A stretch of 64,000 bases of DNA, taken from the NCBI GenBank assembly GCA_016630955.3, contig CM049988.1, forward strand, positions 2,170,001 through 2,234,000, read 5' to 3'. The position numbers and the translations under genes were made by a program. Positions 20,319-30,632 of the stretch are shown piece after piece; the stretch's first letter is position 1; each line of letters begins with the position of its first letter. Origin of the DNA: Didymella arachidicola. Lineage: Eukaryota; Ascomycota; Dothideomycetes; Pleosporales; Didymellaceae. The notes beneath the pieces are model-generated. The model saw only the letters and a list, made by a program, of their open reading frames with translations, was not told the DNA's origin and did not search any database.

Positions 20319-23300
20319 GGGTATGATGCACTCCACGGGTGGCACAACAGCGAGTAAAATCATAATGGAGATGTTCATGCTGCTCTTATTAATGTTTTAC
20401 TGTGGGTTGGCGTCGATTCCAAGATTCATGGGCAAGAAGACATTCGAGCTGCGGCTTTTTTCCGTCGTCAAGGCGATCGAAAGCCAGCTCTGACAATTCC
20501 GGGAAGTCTCATTCAAGATGTCTTGAAGAGACCAGAAGGCGCCAGGAGGTATTTTCCATTGGTGAACGGTGTCTCGATCTGGCGGTGAGAGCAATTGTGG
20601 CTTTCCAAGCGCAATCTTCGGTGCTGACGCGCTACACTTCTCAAGCAGGGTGTATGACCGAGAGCGAGACTGCAAGCTATGACCGAAGCGGTTGATGGCA
20701 CCCAGAGGACGTATGGCAGCTTGCGCTGCATGTGCTCAAAGCGATTGACGGCATCCCTGAAGGAGCCTCCTGTGGGTATGATGCCAGCCAGCATCACGCT
20801 TACCCCTCAAGAAAGGGATCTTTGACGGCTCAACGCCACAAACACCTGACCACATCCACTGCCAGCGACCCTGACTGAGAACGTTCGACCCGTTGCCAAA
20901 CGTGACAGTGGAGAACGAAAATGGACGCCATGCCTGACCGGAGGAACCACCGCCAGGCCGGCTGTCGGTTCTCAAGGTACCCATCCCAATATAATTTGCA
21001 GCAGCCCGCACAGTACCAGCCATCCCACCCTGGTGTGTGCGACATCGCCTACGCCGGTGGGTTGTGCATCTTCGAGCGGAAAACCTTAGGATGAGAGAAC
21101 GGTCGTGGTCGACCTTGTTGGGATAGAGTGAAATTTGAAGTTAGGAAGCTTCAGCATCGAAGGGCAGCGGCAGAGGGACTTTCCAAAGGCAGCGGCTGAT
21201 GGCTGCTGGGACTGCTGGAAGTTCTCTTCGACAAGCATGCATCACACCTTGTCCCGAACGTTTCTAGCTCGGAAAGCAGTATGCAGCAAAAACTGCAGTC
21301 CCTTGACAGTATCAACGTCGATGTGGAAGGGTATTGTGGACTTGGTGTCGGCCCGAGCGCAGGCAGGAGTCCGATCAGCGGGAAGCTTGAAGGCGCAGGC
21401 ACGTGTGCTGTGAAAAACATCGTGCCGTTCAAGAAGGTGTTTATGGCGTTCGCATAGGGGTTGGTCTGCACGAGACCACGCATCCTCAGAGATAAATCTC
21501 GATGACAATGGTGTGCAGAGCTGGGATCTCACAGTCGAGGAGCCAGTTGAGATCGTTCGGTCTGATAGAGACAGCTTCGATTGCTGCAGCTGCCCTGCGC
21601 CTGCTTTCTTGGGATCGACGGGGATGGGTCCCTTGGTTGGTTGACCCGAGCGCTCAAGCGGCGGACATGGTGGGTTGGGAGACCATTCCAACCCTCATGG
21701 TCCATGCTGCCATCCCGTCAACATGACGTAGCAGTCGTTTCGCGGAGAACGCCTTACAAACAACAGCAGTGCTGCCAGGGGCGAAGATCTGTCGATAACG
21801 GCCACATGGTGGGTTGGGAGGGGAGCTCCCAGCCGCCTTTATGTTCAAAGCTTCGAACCGTGATGTTAGGGCATGTGTCCTTACCCCACGATGTGAGGAT
21901 GTGTGTCCTTGCCGCAGAGGGCGCAGAACGATTGTTGCAGCTGAATGGTAAACTCAGTTGGCAAGACAAGCGGAGACAAGCGGAGGATCGCAAAAATCAT
22001 CGTCCAGGTCGTCCACCGGCGAGCCCGGCACCCCAGCCATGGTTGCTTGAGAGGCCACCCCGACCCGCTCTCATCTCCAGGTGCCAATAAGACGGGTCGC
22101 GAGAGCTTCAAAAAGCGACGTAAGTCTGCATCGCTTGCTCGATGCCTTTGGTGCTGGCGTTGTAGGTTGCGAGCCAGCAAATGAGACAGCGTGGAAGGCT
22201 TGCGGTCAGGCTGGACACCCGGTACAGCACAACGCGCAAGCAGCTCAACGGGTGGTCTCCCAGCACACGCAAGCGCTGCACTGTTTTTCTGGGACCATAG
22301 ATCTGTCGATCACGCCTTTCGACAAGACTCGAACGTATACGAGTCGGCCCATCGGGGCTTGTTCGCCAAGTGTTCGTCCCTCTCCGATACATGGAGGTTG
22401 CCAGAATCTTGAAAATCTGTAACAGTGCAGCTGTCGTGTGCATTAGCATGGAACTCTAGACTGAGTTGCAGAGCTGACATTGCGCTTGAACTTACATTTC
22501 ATGTAGAGGTAAGAAAGGAGGCGAGCCTCAGCCTTCTGGGCCGTCCGCGTAGATCATGTCTGCGCCAGGGCTCACCCCGACAGTCATGCCTTCCTCCAGG
22601 ATCTGCGATGCATATCAGCGCGAGCGGCGATTTCGAAAAAGGAGGATGCTTACCTCTCCACAACCCGGCATGACATTGGTTGGTGCCATAGTGCTCGGCG
22701 ACACGAATACTCAGAGATCTTTTGGAATCAGCACACATGCATGAAAAACTTCGAAATTGGTCAACATACCTCGTAATAGGTGCAGAAGAGCGAGAGGACA
22801 GCCAACCGTCTGAGCTGCTGGAGCAGCAGATCTTCAGACCTCCAGAGGTCCGCCGCCGCCGCCTCTGGTATGATGAACAGCGCTGAGGGCAGAAACATTT
22901 GCCCGACAACGAGCTTTCCGAAAAAGATGGTCTATCTCTGGCGGTTTTCTCCAGGAGGAGGCAGAGACATGAAGATAAGAAACGTAGTTGGGGAGAAGAG
23001 AGTGTAGGGTCGAGAGAATGGAGGTGGCGGGCAAAATCGAGCTTTTAACCTGAGCTCGTACCCCTGCTCGCAAGCCCCCAAACAGGCTGTTGCGGCTTCT
23101 TCTTCACTCCTGGAATGCTCAAGAGTCGATGCAAGGCCACAGGGAAGAGCTATCAACACCAGGGAAATTGGCGGAAGATGCCCCGAGCGTTGCCATCCTC
23201 GTCATGCTCGTCGCGTCGATATCAACAGGTTGGATGTTGAGGCATTGAACGACGAGGTCGAAGGGAGTGAACAGCTCGACGCAACGCCAGAGGCACGGGC

Positions 23301-24077
23301 CAGGGGTATGGTGAGAGCGCAGCTCGGAGGGGCAGCGGCGGTGACGTCGTGGGCTTCACGAGTTCTGTGTATCACGGGCGATGCAACACCACCAGAAGAA
23401 GCTATCACGGCGCAAATTGGGTGAGGTAGATGGCACGAGCTCTATGCATCTTTCGGTACCAGTCTCGACCAGAGTGAATTCAAATTGGTGGAGCATCAGT
23501 ACTCTGAGGATCGAAAGTGCGACTGTCACGGGCATCACAGGGGGCACGTCTCAAACTCACAGGCGAAATTTGATCACGGAGAGCGTTCACACGTGCAAGT
23601 AGATAGCGGCGTGGAACAGCAAGACATCATGCCTTGGGATGACTCCCATGAGCAGCCGAGACGGCTGTCGGAGCTCCTGCTTACCCTTCAGAACAATGCT
23701 CGTCTCTCTACGACTTTTTGTTGCAGAGAAGGAGCATTGTGTGGGTGGCTTCAAACTTGTTCGATGAAAGAGACATGCAGAAGACATGCTTAGAGTTGAT
23801 AGCATGACATTGTGCGTTCTCTGGAGCCAACACAAGATAGGCAGACTCACCATGTCTTGCGGGAATGTGGGATCTTTAGAACCATCATAGGCAACTGAAA
23901 TCTTCTGCGGAGGCTGCTGTACCGAAATGTGCCCTTCACAGGCTGCATAGATCGCTATTCTGCACACAAACCTTGGCGCAACCATCTCCGCGTCGCGTCC
24001 CAATCCTCCACCGACTACCACCACCGCCGCTATCTGCCTCCTCAACTCATACCAAAAGCCTCTCCAACAGCCTCACG

Positions 24078-24370
24078 ATGGTGGACAATTTCGACGCGAA
24101 CGTCGCGAAGGCCTTAATGAACACCATTGAAGGTGCAGTCAACGAAGACAGACTGCAACAAATCTACGACGAGATCGAGGCCGAGTACGATCGGCGACAC
24201 AACATAGTGCCTCGCGAGGTTCGAGACGCACCTGCGGAGTACCTGGAGTTGTACGGCATCGAGCTTACGCCAATACTTCGTAGGTCTGCCACATAAACTT
24301 GGAGGTCTTCACGCTAATATCGCCAGTTGCTGTACTGCTCTGCGCGACCTTTGTGCTCTGGCACCTTTAG
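24078..24370 (+). CDS. Small C-terminally anchored membrane protein 1 (81 aa)
   Basis: Exon 24078-24279 encodes a charged, helix-rich domain (MVDNFDANVAKALMNTIEGA ... DRLQQIYDEIEAEYDRR ... PAEYLELYGIE). A 47-nt intron (GTAGGT ... CGCCAG, phase 1) precedes a 44-nt last exon that supplies almost only the membrane anchor (LAVLLCATFVLWHL, stop). The anchor reaches the very C-terminus, so post-translational tail-anchor insertion is expected. The 5' leader is CT-rich, typical of fungal genes. If the intron is retained, translation ends after RRSAT, giving a soluble 72-aa form. The family is unknown; it is the first of three similar-shaped genes in a row. Confidence 0.6.
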
Positions 24371-24954
24371 GCTGCCCTCCACTAAGAAGCATCGCAAACA
24401 TGCACGAAATCAACGCCGAATGGAAGAGAGCACTGAGGCCCTCCAGGGAGCACAATATGGCGCGTTGGCATGGACAGAATGGCATGAGGTTAACCTAGGC
24501 TTTGTGTAGATTCGAATACAGTCATGGCAGTGGGTTTGGATAACAACATCGTAAACACAGCAACAACAGCGGCGCAATTGAAGCTTTTGTAGCCGTGACC
24601 CCGTCATAAGAATGCGTCTATTCAGCATTGCCCAAAGCCCTGTAGTACTTCGAGCGTCTGCATTGAAGCAGGCGAAATCAATGTGTGAGCGTGTGATTGT
24701 GCGCACAATCCCAAGTCCCTTAGCGTTTCCACTCACTTCTGCCCGCTCGTTCACCAAGCTGGTTCTCGACAGACTTTTAACAAACTCCCCACTGTCAAGT
24801 CCTCAGCACACAGAAGTCATCCTCTCTCTCGTCGCCATCATCGCCACTTTCGACAAACCTCTCAAACCTCTCCATCTGTAAGTTCCGTCAACTCACTCCA
24901 CTCTACACACCCCATGAAGCCATCCAAGTTTCCAATTGCTCAATTCTCGACAAC
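24371..24954. other. Intergenic / probable 5' leader of the next gene
   Basis: The 3' part (about 24800-24950) is CT-rich with a CATCT|GTAAGT donor-like site at 24875, so a 5' UTR intron before 24955 is possible. No separate gene is supported. Confidence 0.4.
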
Positions 24955-25344
24955 ATGCAAGTCACTGACGCCCTTCCTCAAGTCCTCGACACCACCACTA
25001 TGGACCGCACCGCCGACCATCGAGTGCGTCGCAACCGCGGCACACCCAATGAGCAAGAGCAGCAGCTCCTCGACGTGCCCACCACCAACCAGCAAGAGCA
25101 AGTTGACCATGCTCGCCGTGACGGCGAGGTCCCGTTTTCCACAGATCACTGGATGCAAGTCTCTATCGGCATCAGGCTGATGAACGAGATCTGCAATGCG
25201 GTCAGCATTGGCAGTGACTTCGCGTTCTGGGGTGCGTCCAATGCCCAGTGTGTGTTATCATAAAGTGGGAGCTGACAAAGTGTAGCTGCCCTGGTCATCA
25301 TCGTCGCCCTCGACATTAGGCTCTTGATCTGGTACGTCTATTGA
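24955..25344 (+). CDS. Small C-terminally anchored membrane protein 2 (111 aa)
   Basis: Exon 24955-25231 encodes a polar region rich in Arg, Gln, Glu and Asp (MQVTDALPQVLDTTTMDRTA ... NEQEQQLLDVPTTNQQEQVD). A 54-nt phase-1 intron (GTGCGT donor, GCTGAC branch, TGTAG acceptor) follows. The last exon, 59 nt, is essentially a membrane anchor (ALVIIVALDIRLLIWYVY, stop). Intron position, phase and the anchor-only last exon match the preceding gene, although the sequences are not obviously alike. Intron retention would end the protein after GASNAQCVLS, a 102-aa form without anchor. No known domain. Confidence 0.58.
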
Positions 25345-25535
25345 GTGGATCGTTAAGCTTCGGGCAGCAACACGATGGCTCTCGAGAAGACATGTGGATG
25401 GTGGAAAAACCTCCGAGATACACTTGGTAACCCAGGATGCATCTGCTGCGCCTTTGAAGCCGGCAAACACAGTGAAAAGAATCGGGGTAACGAGGGCAAG
25501 GTCAGCTGGAGGCACTCATAAACGTTCAGCGCACA

Positions 25536-26078
25536 ATGAAACCACTTGCTTGTCCATCTGCGTCCCCCAACATGGCAGTCAACTACACTGATCAGTCTGA
25601 CACCTCCCGAGCAAGGCCGCCGCAGGAAGATAGTACGTTGGAGCAAGTTCAATGGGAAGAGTTGGAGGAGTATGTCGGCAGTAGCGATGAGTACGTCGGC
25701 AGTAGCGATGAAGACCATACTTCCGAGAATCACCTTCTAGGTCCACCCCATGACCGTTTCCGAGGCGGTCTGACACGTCGATCACAGACCTACGTTCCAG
25801 AGCATCTGCAGGACCGCGATCACGCCCGTTCAGAAGATCGACCCCAGCAAATGGTCGAGGTGCGCTCCTCACGATGGGCTAGTTTGGAGCGTCTCGAGTC
25901 CGCCATTACAGAGCCAAGCGTTGGCCCCTACGAGGGCAACGAAGATGTGCAGTGGTGGCACAACTTCGTGGGCAAATCGCATAGCGAGTGGGACGAGGTG
26001 CAAGTGATCGCCTTTATTGCGTTCATGGTTCTTGTGTGCTTCATCGGTGCGGTCATGGTGTGGGTCATGGTAAATTAG
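25536..26078 (+). CDS. Small C-terminally anchored membrane protein 3 (180 or 168 aa)
   Basis: Intronless ORF. ATG at 25536 gives 180 aa; ATG at 25572 (MAVNYTDQSD) gives 168 aa and may be the true start. The soluble part is acidic and Arg/Glu-rich, with a perfect tandem peptide EYVGSSD-EYVGSSD encoded by a 21-bp duplication (25668-25709). A conserved-looking piece VQWWHNFVGKSHSEWDEVQ precedes one strongly hydrophobic span (VIAFIAFMVLVCFIGAVMVW) that ends two or three residues before the stop. It is the third consecutive plus-strand gene with this layout. The family is unknown; ER or mitochondrial outer-membrane tail anchoring is inferred. Confidence 0.6.
   Translation: MKPLACPSASPNMAVNYTDQSDTSRARPPQEDSTLEQVQWEELEEYVGSSDEYVGSSDEDHTSENHLLGPPHDRFRGGLTRRSQTYVPEHLQDRDHARSEDRPQQMVEVRSSRWASLERLESAITEPSVGPYEGNEDVQWWHNFVGKSHSEWDEVQVIAFIAFMVLVCFIGAVMVWVMVN
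25668..25709 (+). repeat. 21-bp in-frame tandem duplication
   Basis: Two adjacent 21-bp copies differ by one silent base (TAT versus TAC) and encode EYVGSSD twice within the 180-aa gene. Confidence 0.9.
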
Positions 26079-26248
26079 GTGGGCATTGTGAAGACGGGGG
26101 AAGACATTGTGTTGGCATACTGTGAATTGAGCTTCCAGGTCCTGTAGCTGAGCAATGCAAGAGGGTACAGAGTATAAAGCTGGATTGGAGAGTTTCCTAT
26201 AGAAAAGCAAACACATACTTGGGATCGCGCCTTCCACTCAGACCAATC

Positions 26249-26926
26249 ATGATTACTCCAGAACGCTTTGTTGAATCTTTCTCTTCTCATGACACCCCAG
26301 ATTTCATCATCGATAGCGATGACGACACGATCCTGACGTTCGACACCCTGTATATGGGGGACGTGAAAGTGGATAGCACACCCGGCTTCCAGGTCTCCTC
26401 CGCAATTCTACAGCGTGAATCTGAGTTCTTCAAGACCCAATTTGAAAACAACTGGATACCTCCTGTAGAGTAAGACGGGAAGTGCCACATCTCCATTGGC
26501 TTCAATGGCGACGACTTGGTAGGTGTACTCATCTTTCTGCTAACGATGCATCAAGAGTTTGCGACTCGATCGAACAACCTTGACTTCTTACCGTACACAG
26601 TGTCAATGCGCACACTCGGAACCATCGTCCAGCTTACAGACTTCTTTCAGACGCGCCCAGCTGGCGAGCTCGTCGTCGACCGATCCTTACGTTGGCTGGA
26701 TCATCTCAAGCGCAATAATGGACTGTGGGCTATACATAAGTCTATGGAGGGGCGGATGATAGAATGGTATTGTATGGCACGCGACTTCGAGAATCATGCG
26801 CTGATGGAAGCGGTGAAACATGCTATCGTCTGTCGTTGCCCTCGTGTTGCTAAAAACTTCAGTTGGCCAGTACGCACAGTGCAATTGGGAGCCCTGGAGC
26901 AGGACCGCGGATGGTATGGATTTTAA
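26249..26926 (+). pseudogene. BTB/POZ-like gene interrupted by one in-frame stop
   Basis: A single frame runs from ATG 26249 (MITPERFVESFSSHDTPDFI) to TAA at 26924-26926, broken only by TAA at 26471-26473. Both sides look like one BTB-family protein: FQVSSAILQRESEFFKTQFE before the stop, and DGKCHISIGFNGDDLVGVLI, LTDFFQTRPAG, ALMEAVKHAIV after it. An intron that removes the stop while keeping frame was sought: the GTAAGA donor overlapping the stop changes phase with every nearby acceptor. So this is either a recent nonsense mutation or a natural truncation to 74 aa. A full BTB gene lies 3 kb downstream. Confidence 0.55.
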
Positions 26927-27310
26927 CTCATGAAGCGGAATAGTGCACGTATCACTTCGCTTCCCTGGACTTCGATGCAGAAACCCTAGACGTCCTTCTC
27001 GTAGCACAACACATCGTCTGTGTACTACACTCGCCCTCGCTCGATGCCCGGTGGTGAGCTTGACCTAAGTAGTGATCAAACGAACCAAAATACTCAGATG
27101 CTGTCCCTATAAGTGAATCTGCAGTGAACTTCGCATGCAATGCACGTCGACGAGATGATCATCACAGATTCCCCACATTTTCGGCAGCGGACGCGGCTTC
27201 CCGACCCAGTACCAATCCGGCCTAGTTATGAGACAGGGGACATGCACGGCTTCCAACGGCCGGTCTGACACCTTTCAAGATTCGTCATATTGAACATCCA
27301 GATTACAACA
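26927..27310. other. Promoter region of the amino-acid transporter
   Basis: No gene seen between the BTB remnant and the transporter. Confidence 0.4.
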
Positions 27311-27322
27311 ATGCTAAAATGA
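27311..27322 (+). promoter_or_regulatory. Three-codon uORF overlapping the main start codon
   Basis: ATG CTA AAA TGA at 27311-27322; its TGA overlaps the transporter ATG (27319-27321) as AATGA. Translation would depend on leaky scanning or stop-start reinitiation. Whether transcripts include it depends on the transcription start. Confidence 0.5.
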
Positions 27323-29125
27323 GCGAATCTCGACAGCTCTTACATGGGCACAATTCCGACAGTGATGACGACATAGCTTTCAGCCCCAGAGCGAGCCCAC
27401 GCCATCTCTCGCCATCCCCTGCGTCCTCCCGAGCGGCCTCGACATCTCCTGCGAACCCTGGCACACGACCGAACGGCAACAGCTTCAAGCGCCAGTCGTC
27501 CTTCGCCCATCCTCGGCCAGATGGCGTGCCCCGGACGCCTAACCGGGTGCGCTTTGAGGAGGATCCGGTGCGAAGGAGCATGAACGGGGATGCGCAAGGC
27601 GGCGAATGGATTGAGCTCGAGGGCGAGGACTATATGGACGCGCGTAGTGATGGCGGGCAGGAACGAGTGCAGCGACTACCTCTGCTCACGGGAATCGAGG
27701 CTCCAAGTGTTACCGTGGCCGCCGACATCGACCCAGAGGACTACCTCGAGAGCGCAAAACCAAGGAGTGGCATGCGCAATTCGTTCATGAACATGGCAAA
27801 CAGCATCATGTGAGGGAATATTGGACAACATATAAAGGAACAACTGCTGACTCGAGAAGCGGCGCTGGCATTATTGGACAACCCTACGCCCTCAAGAACG
27901 CTGGTCTTCTCACAGGCATCGTCTTGCTAATTGGACTCACGGTCATCGTGGATTGGACAATCCGTCTGATTGTAATCAACTCGAAGCTCAGCGGCACCGA
28001 CTCGTTCCAGGCGACAGTACAGCATTGTTTTGGAAAACCAGGTCTCATTGCCATATCTGTCGCGCAATGGCTCTTGTAAGCTGGACGCCAAAGTCGAAGG
28101 AATTGCATGACTGACTTCGAGCAGTGCTTTCGGCGGCATGATGGCATTTTGTGTGATCGTAGGAGACACTATACCTCAGGTCATGGACCACTTATTCCCA
28201 GCCCTCGAAGACATGTCCTTCCTCTGGCTTCTCACTAACAGACGAGCCGTCATGATCCTGCTGATCCTGGGCATCTCGTACCCACTGTCTCTCTACCGCG
28301 ACATCGCAAAGGCAACGACCCCTACCATCCCAATACAGCAACACAGCTAACATCCAACAGCTTGCCAAAGCCAGTGGTTTCGCCCTTGTCAGCATGATCG
28401 TCATCATCATTACTGTAGTTACGCAGTCCTTCCGTGTTCCCGCCGAATCCAAAGGGCAACTCCGCGGTTCCCTTATCATCAACGACGGCATCTTCGAAGC
28501 CATCGGCGTCATATCGTTCGCCTTTGTTTGCCATCATAACTCACTCCTCATCTACGGCTCACTGCGCAAACCCACAATCGACCGCTTCTCGCGTGTCACC
28601 CACTACAGCACTGGAATCTCGCTCGTTGCCTGCCTCGTCATGGCCCTCTCGGGCTACCTGACCTTCGGCGACAAAACCCTCGGCAACGTGCTCAACAACT
28701 TCCCCCAAGATAACCTCATGGTCAACATCGCGCGCCTCTTCTTCGGCCTGAACATGCTTACAACTCTCCCCCTCGAGGCCTTCGTGTGTCGTGAAGTCAT
28801 GAACGAGTATTACTTTCCTGACGAGCCGTACCAGCCCAACCGCCATATCATTTTCACCACCTCGCTGGTCGTTTCGGCACTTACCTTGAGTCTTATGACA
28901 TGCGATCTGGGTGTCGTGTTTGAGCTGTTTGGCGCCACGAGCGCGTGCGCACTTGCGTTCATTCTGCCTCCGCTGTGCTTCATCAAGTTAACGAAGAAGA
29001 GGAATGGTCAGACGTATATGGCCATGGGCGTTGTGGCTTTTGGGTGCACGGTGTTGGTTATCAGTATGATTAAGACGACGACTAAGCTTGCTTTGGGCAC
29101 GGGCGAGCCGGTTAAGTGCAGTTAG
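27319..29125 (+). CDS. Vacuolar amino-acid transporter (AVT / SLC38-like, AAAP family)
   Basis: Four exons (27319-27809, 27860-28075, 28125-28311, 28361-29125) give 552 aa. A ~150-residue Ser/Pro-rich cytosolic N-terminus is followed by about 11 membrane segments. The diagnostic start of the transporter domain, SFMNMANSIIGAGIIGQPYA, is rebuilt exactly by intron 1. Intron 3 (28312-28360) begins with GC instead of GT (AAAG|GCAACG) and has a clean CTAAC branch site; splicing gives YRDIAKLAKASGFAL. The family exports or imports neutral amino acids across the vacuolar membrane by proton coupling. It most resembles the Avt2-type group, but the direction and substrate are not decidable here. Confidence 0.92.
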
Positions 29126-29530
29126 CGTTTGTTGCATTGTATAAAAGGTTGCATGGGCGGTGTCTGGTGTTCGTGGCTAGGACTCGGTTTGGGTAGAATC
29201 AGCATTATTGGTGTATGAGTTACATGCGTGTGAATATCGATATGTATCATCAGCCCGCTGGGCCATGCATTTGCACGGTGAGCTCCCGGCGACGGATCTC
29301 CTGGCTCATTGTGTAAGTGAATGAAGCCCTCGCCAAGCTTGGCGACAACTACCACCTTTCGACATATTTTCTTCACCCTCGATCTTTCTTCCGCATTCAC
29401 TATTCACCGTGAACCTGATATTCCACTCGCTTACCGGCCGCAATTATTGTAACCTAAATCCGCCCTTAACTTGTGCCATCGTCCACCACTTGACAGCACT
29501 TACCACCAATTCGATCCTCCAGCCAAAACC
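29126..29530. other. Intergenic, no gene seen
   Basis: Transporter 3' flank and the leader of the BTB gene. Nothing else supported. Confidence 0.5.
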
Positions 29531-30274
29531 ATGTCAGGCTCGCAGGTTACTCCGATATCCAAGTCACCGCCGGCAATTGGGTATGGCAGTCACCTATGAT
29601 AAGGTACCAGCACACTTGCTAACGATGTTTCACAGCTACGCAACCACAGAAGGCATGGTCACTGTCGAAGTAGGCCCTAAGAAGACCAAGCATCAGATCC
29701 ACAAGGCACTCCTTGTGCACCACTCAGAGTTCTTCGCCAAGGCGCTCATTGGACCTTGGTCAGAGGCAGAAGAGCGTCGTGTGACTCTAGATGACGTTGA
29801 CACAGATGCATGTGAGTGGCGGTCCGACGCTCGATGCAATCTACCTTCTGATTTCTTACTGATAGCCTTGCAGTCAACATCTTCACTCACTGGCTCTACA
29901 CCCAACAAATTCCTCATGACAGGATCAAATTTCGAACCGTAGTTGAAGGTCCCACCTGGAAAATGTTTTGCCCCTTGAACTGCGGCTTATTTCTGCTGAA
30001 GGCCTATGCTCTTGGAGATAGAGTGCTCGCTGCTGATTTTCGCCGCGAGGTCAACAACACCTACATGAAGCTCCGCAGCTTCTTCAGCACAAGCCCTTCG
30101 ATTATCTTATCCCGGGTTGTCTACGCGTTTGAGAACATCCCTAAAGACAGGGTCATTCTTCAGTTCCTAGTCAATGACTTTTGCTTGCGTTTCGACCCAA
30201 ACAATGTTCAAAAAGTTGACGCACACGCATTTTTGGACTTTCCACCAGCATTCACCGCTCGAGTCATCAGGTGA
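29531..30274 (+). CDS. BTB/POZ domain protein (208 aa)
   Basis: Three exons (29531-29580, 29636-29811, 29874-30274); both introns are GT-AG and short (55 and 62 nt). The BTB core is clear: MVTVEVGPKKTKHQIHKALL, VHHSEFFAKALIGPWSEAEE, VTLDDVDTDAFNIFTHWLYT. A C-terminal helical part follows (LKAYALGDRVLAADFRREVN ... IILSRVVYAFENIPKD). Such short fungal BTB proteins often act as protein-protein adaptors, some with Cullin-3, but no partner-binding motif is visible. The start MSGSQVTPISKSPPAIG matches the common lead-in of this family in filamentous fungi, as I recall. Confidence 0.85.
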
Positions 30275-30632
30275 TACGGCTATTGTGGCGGTACGAAGGA
30301 GGACGGTAGCTGCTACCTTGAGCACGCATCAGATCAAGCGAGACAAGAGTGCAAGAAGACTCATATGAGTTTCGATGGAAAAGGCGCAGACTACGGCTTC
30401 TTCGGCGAGCCACGACTCAAATAGTTCCATTCTGGTCTCTCATCAAATTGCCATGCAGTCCTGGATCCGTACATCTGCTCTTGCAGATGGGAAAGCGTGT
30501 CCATGTTATAAAAGTTCGGAGCAAGGGCGGATCTTACAAGAGCTGGTCCACGACCCATTTACAGGTCTTCATCATCCATAAATCTAGATCAATGCCGAGA
30601 TCAACCATTCGTTTGCATCGTCACTCACTTCC
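30275..30632. other. Intergenic between converging genes
   Basis: Shared 3' region of the BTB gene and the F-box-like gene. No feature seen. Confidence 0.5.

Larger units (their letters stand above)
19455..24077. other. Unresolved accessory interval, no confidently modelled gene
   Basis: About 4.6 kb where both strands show many 50-110-codon open frames, some ending at good splice sites, but none can be chained into a convincing protein. Coding-looking fragments on the minus strand include PNDLNWLLDCEIPALHTI (around 21540), GQAWRPFSFSTVTFGNGSN (around 20920) and LEEGMTVGVSPGADMIYADG (around 22570). On the plus strand see the two low-confidence ORFs listed next. It may contain a decayed multi-exon gene or several small lineage-specific genes. 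No transposon terminus or reverse-transcriptase motif was seen. Confidence 0.45.

Noticed and set aside
25375..25527. 48-codon ORF starting MALEKTCGWWKNLRDTLGNP between anchored genes 2 and 3
   Set aside because: It starts 30 nt after the stop of gene 2, inside what should be 3' UTR or promoter; no splice or homology evidence. It might be worth a look only if transcripts cover it.
26466..26530. Intron removing the BTB stop via the GTAAGA donor
   Set aside because: Every AG acceptor tried changes the reading frame, and the read-through sequence inside the putative intron looks like conserved BTB protein.
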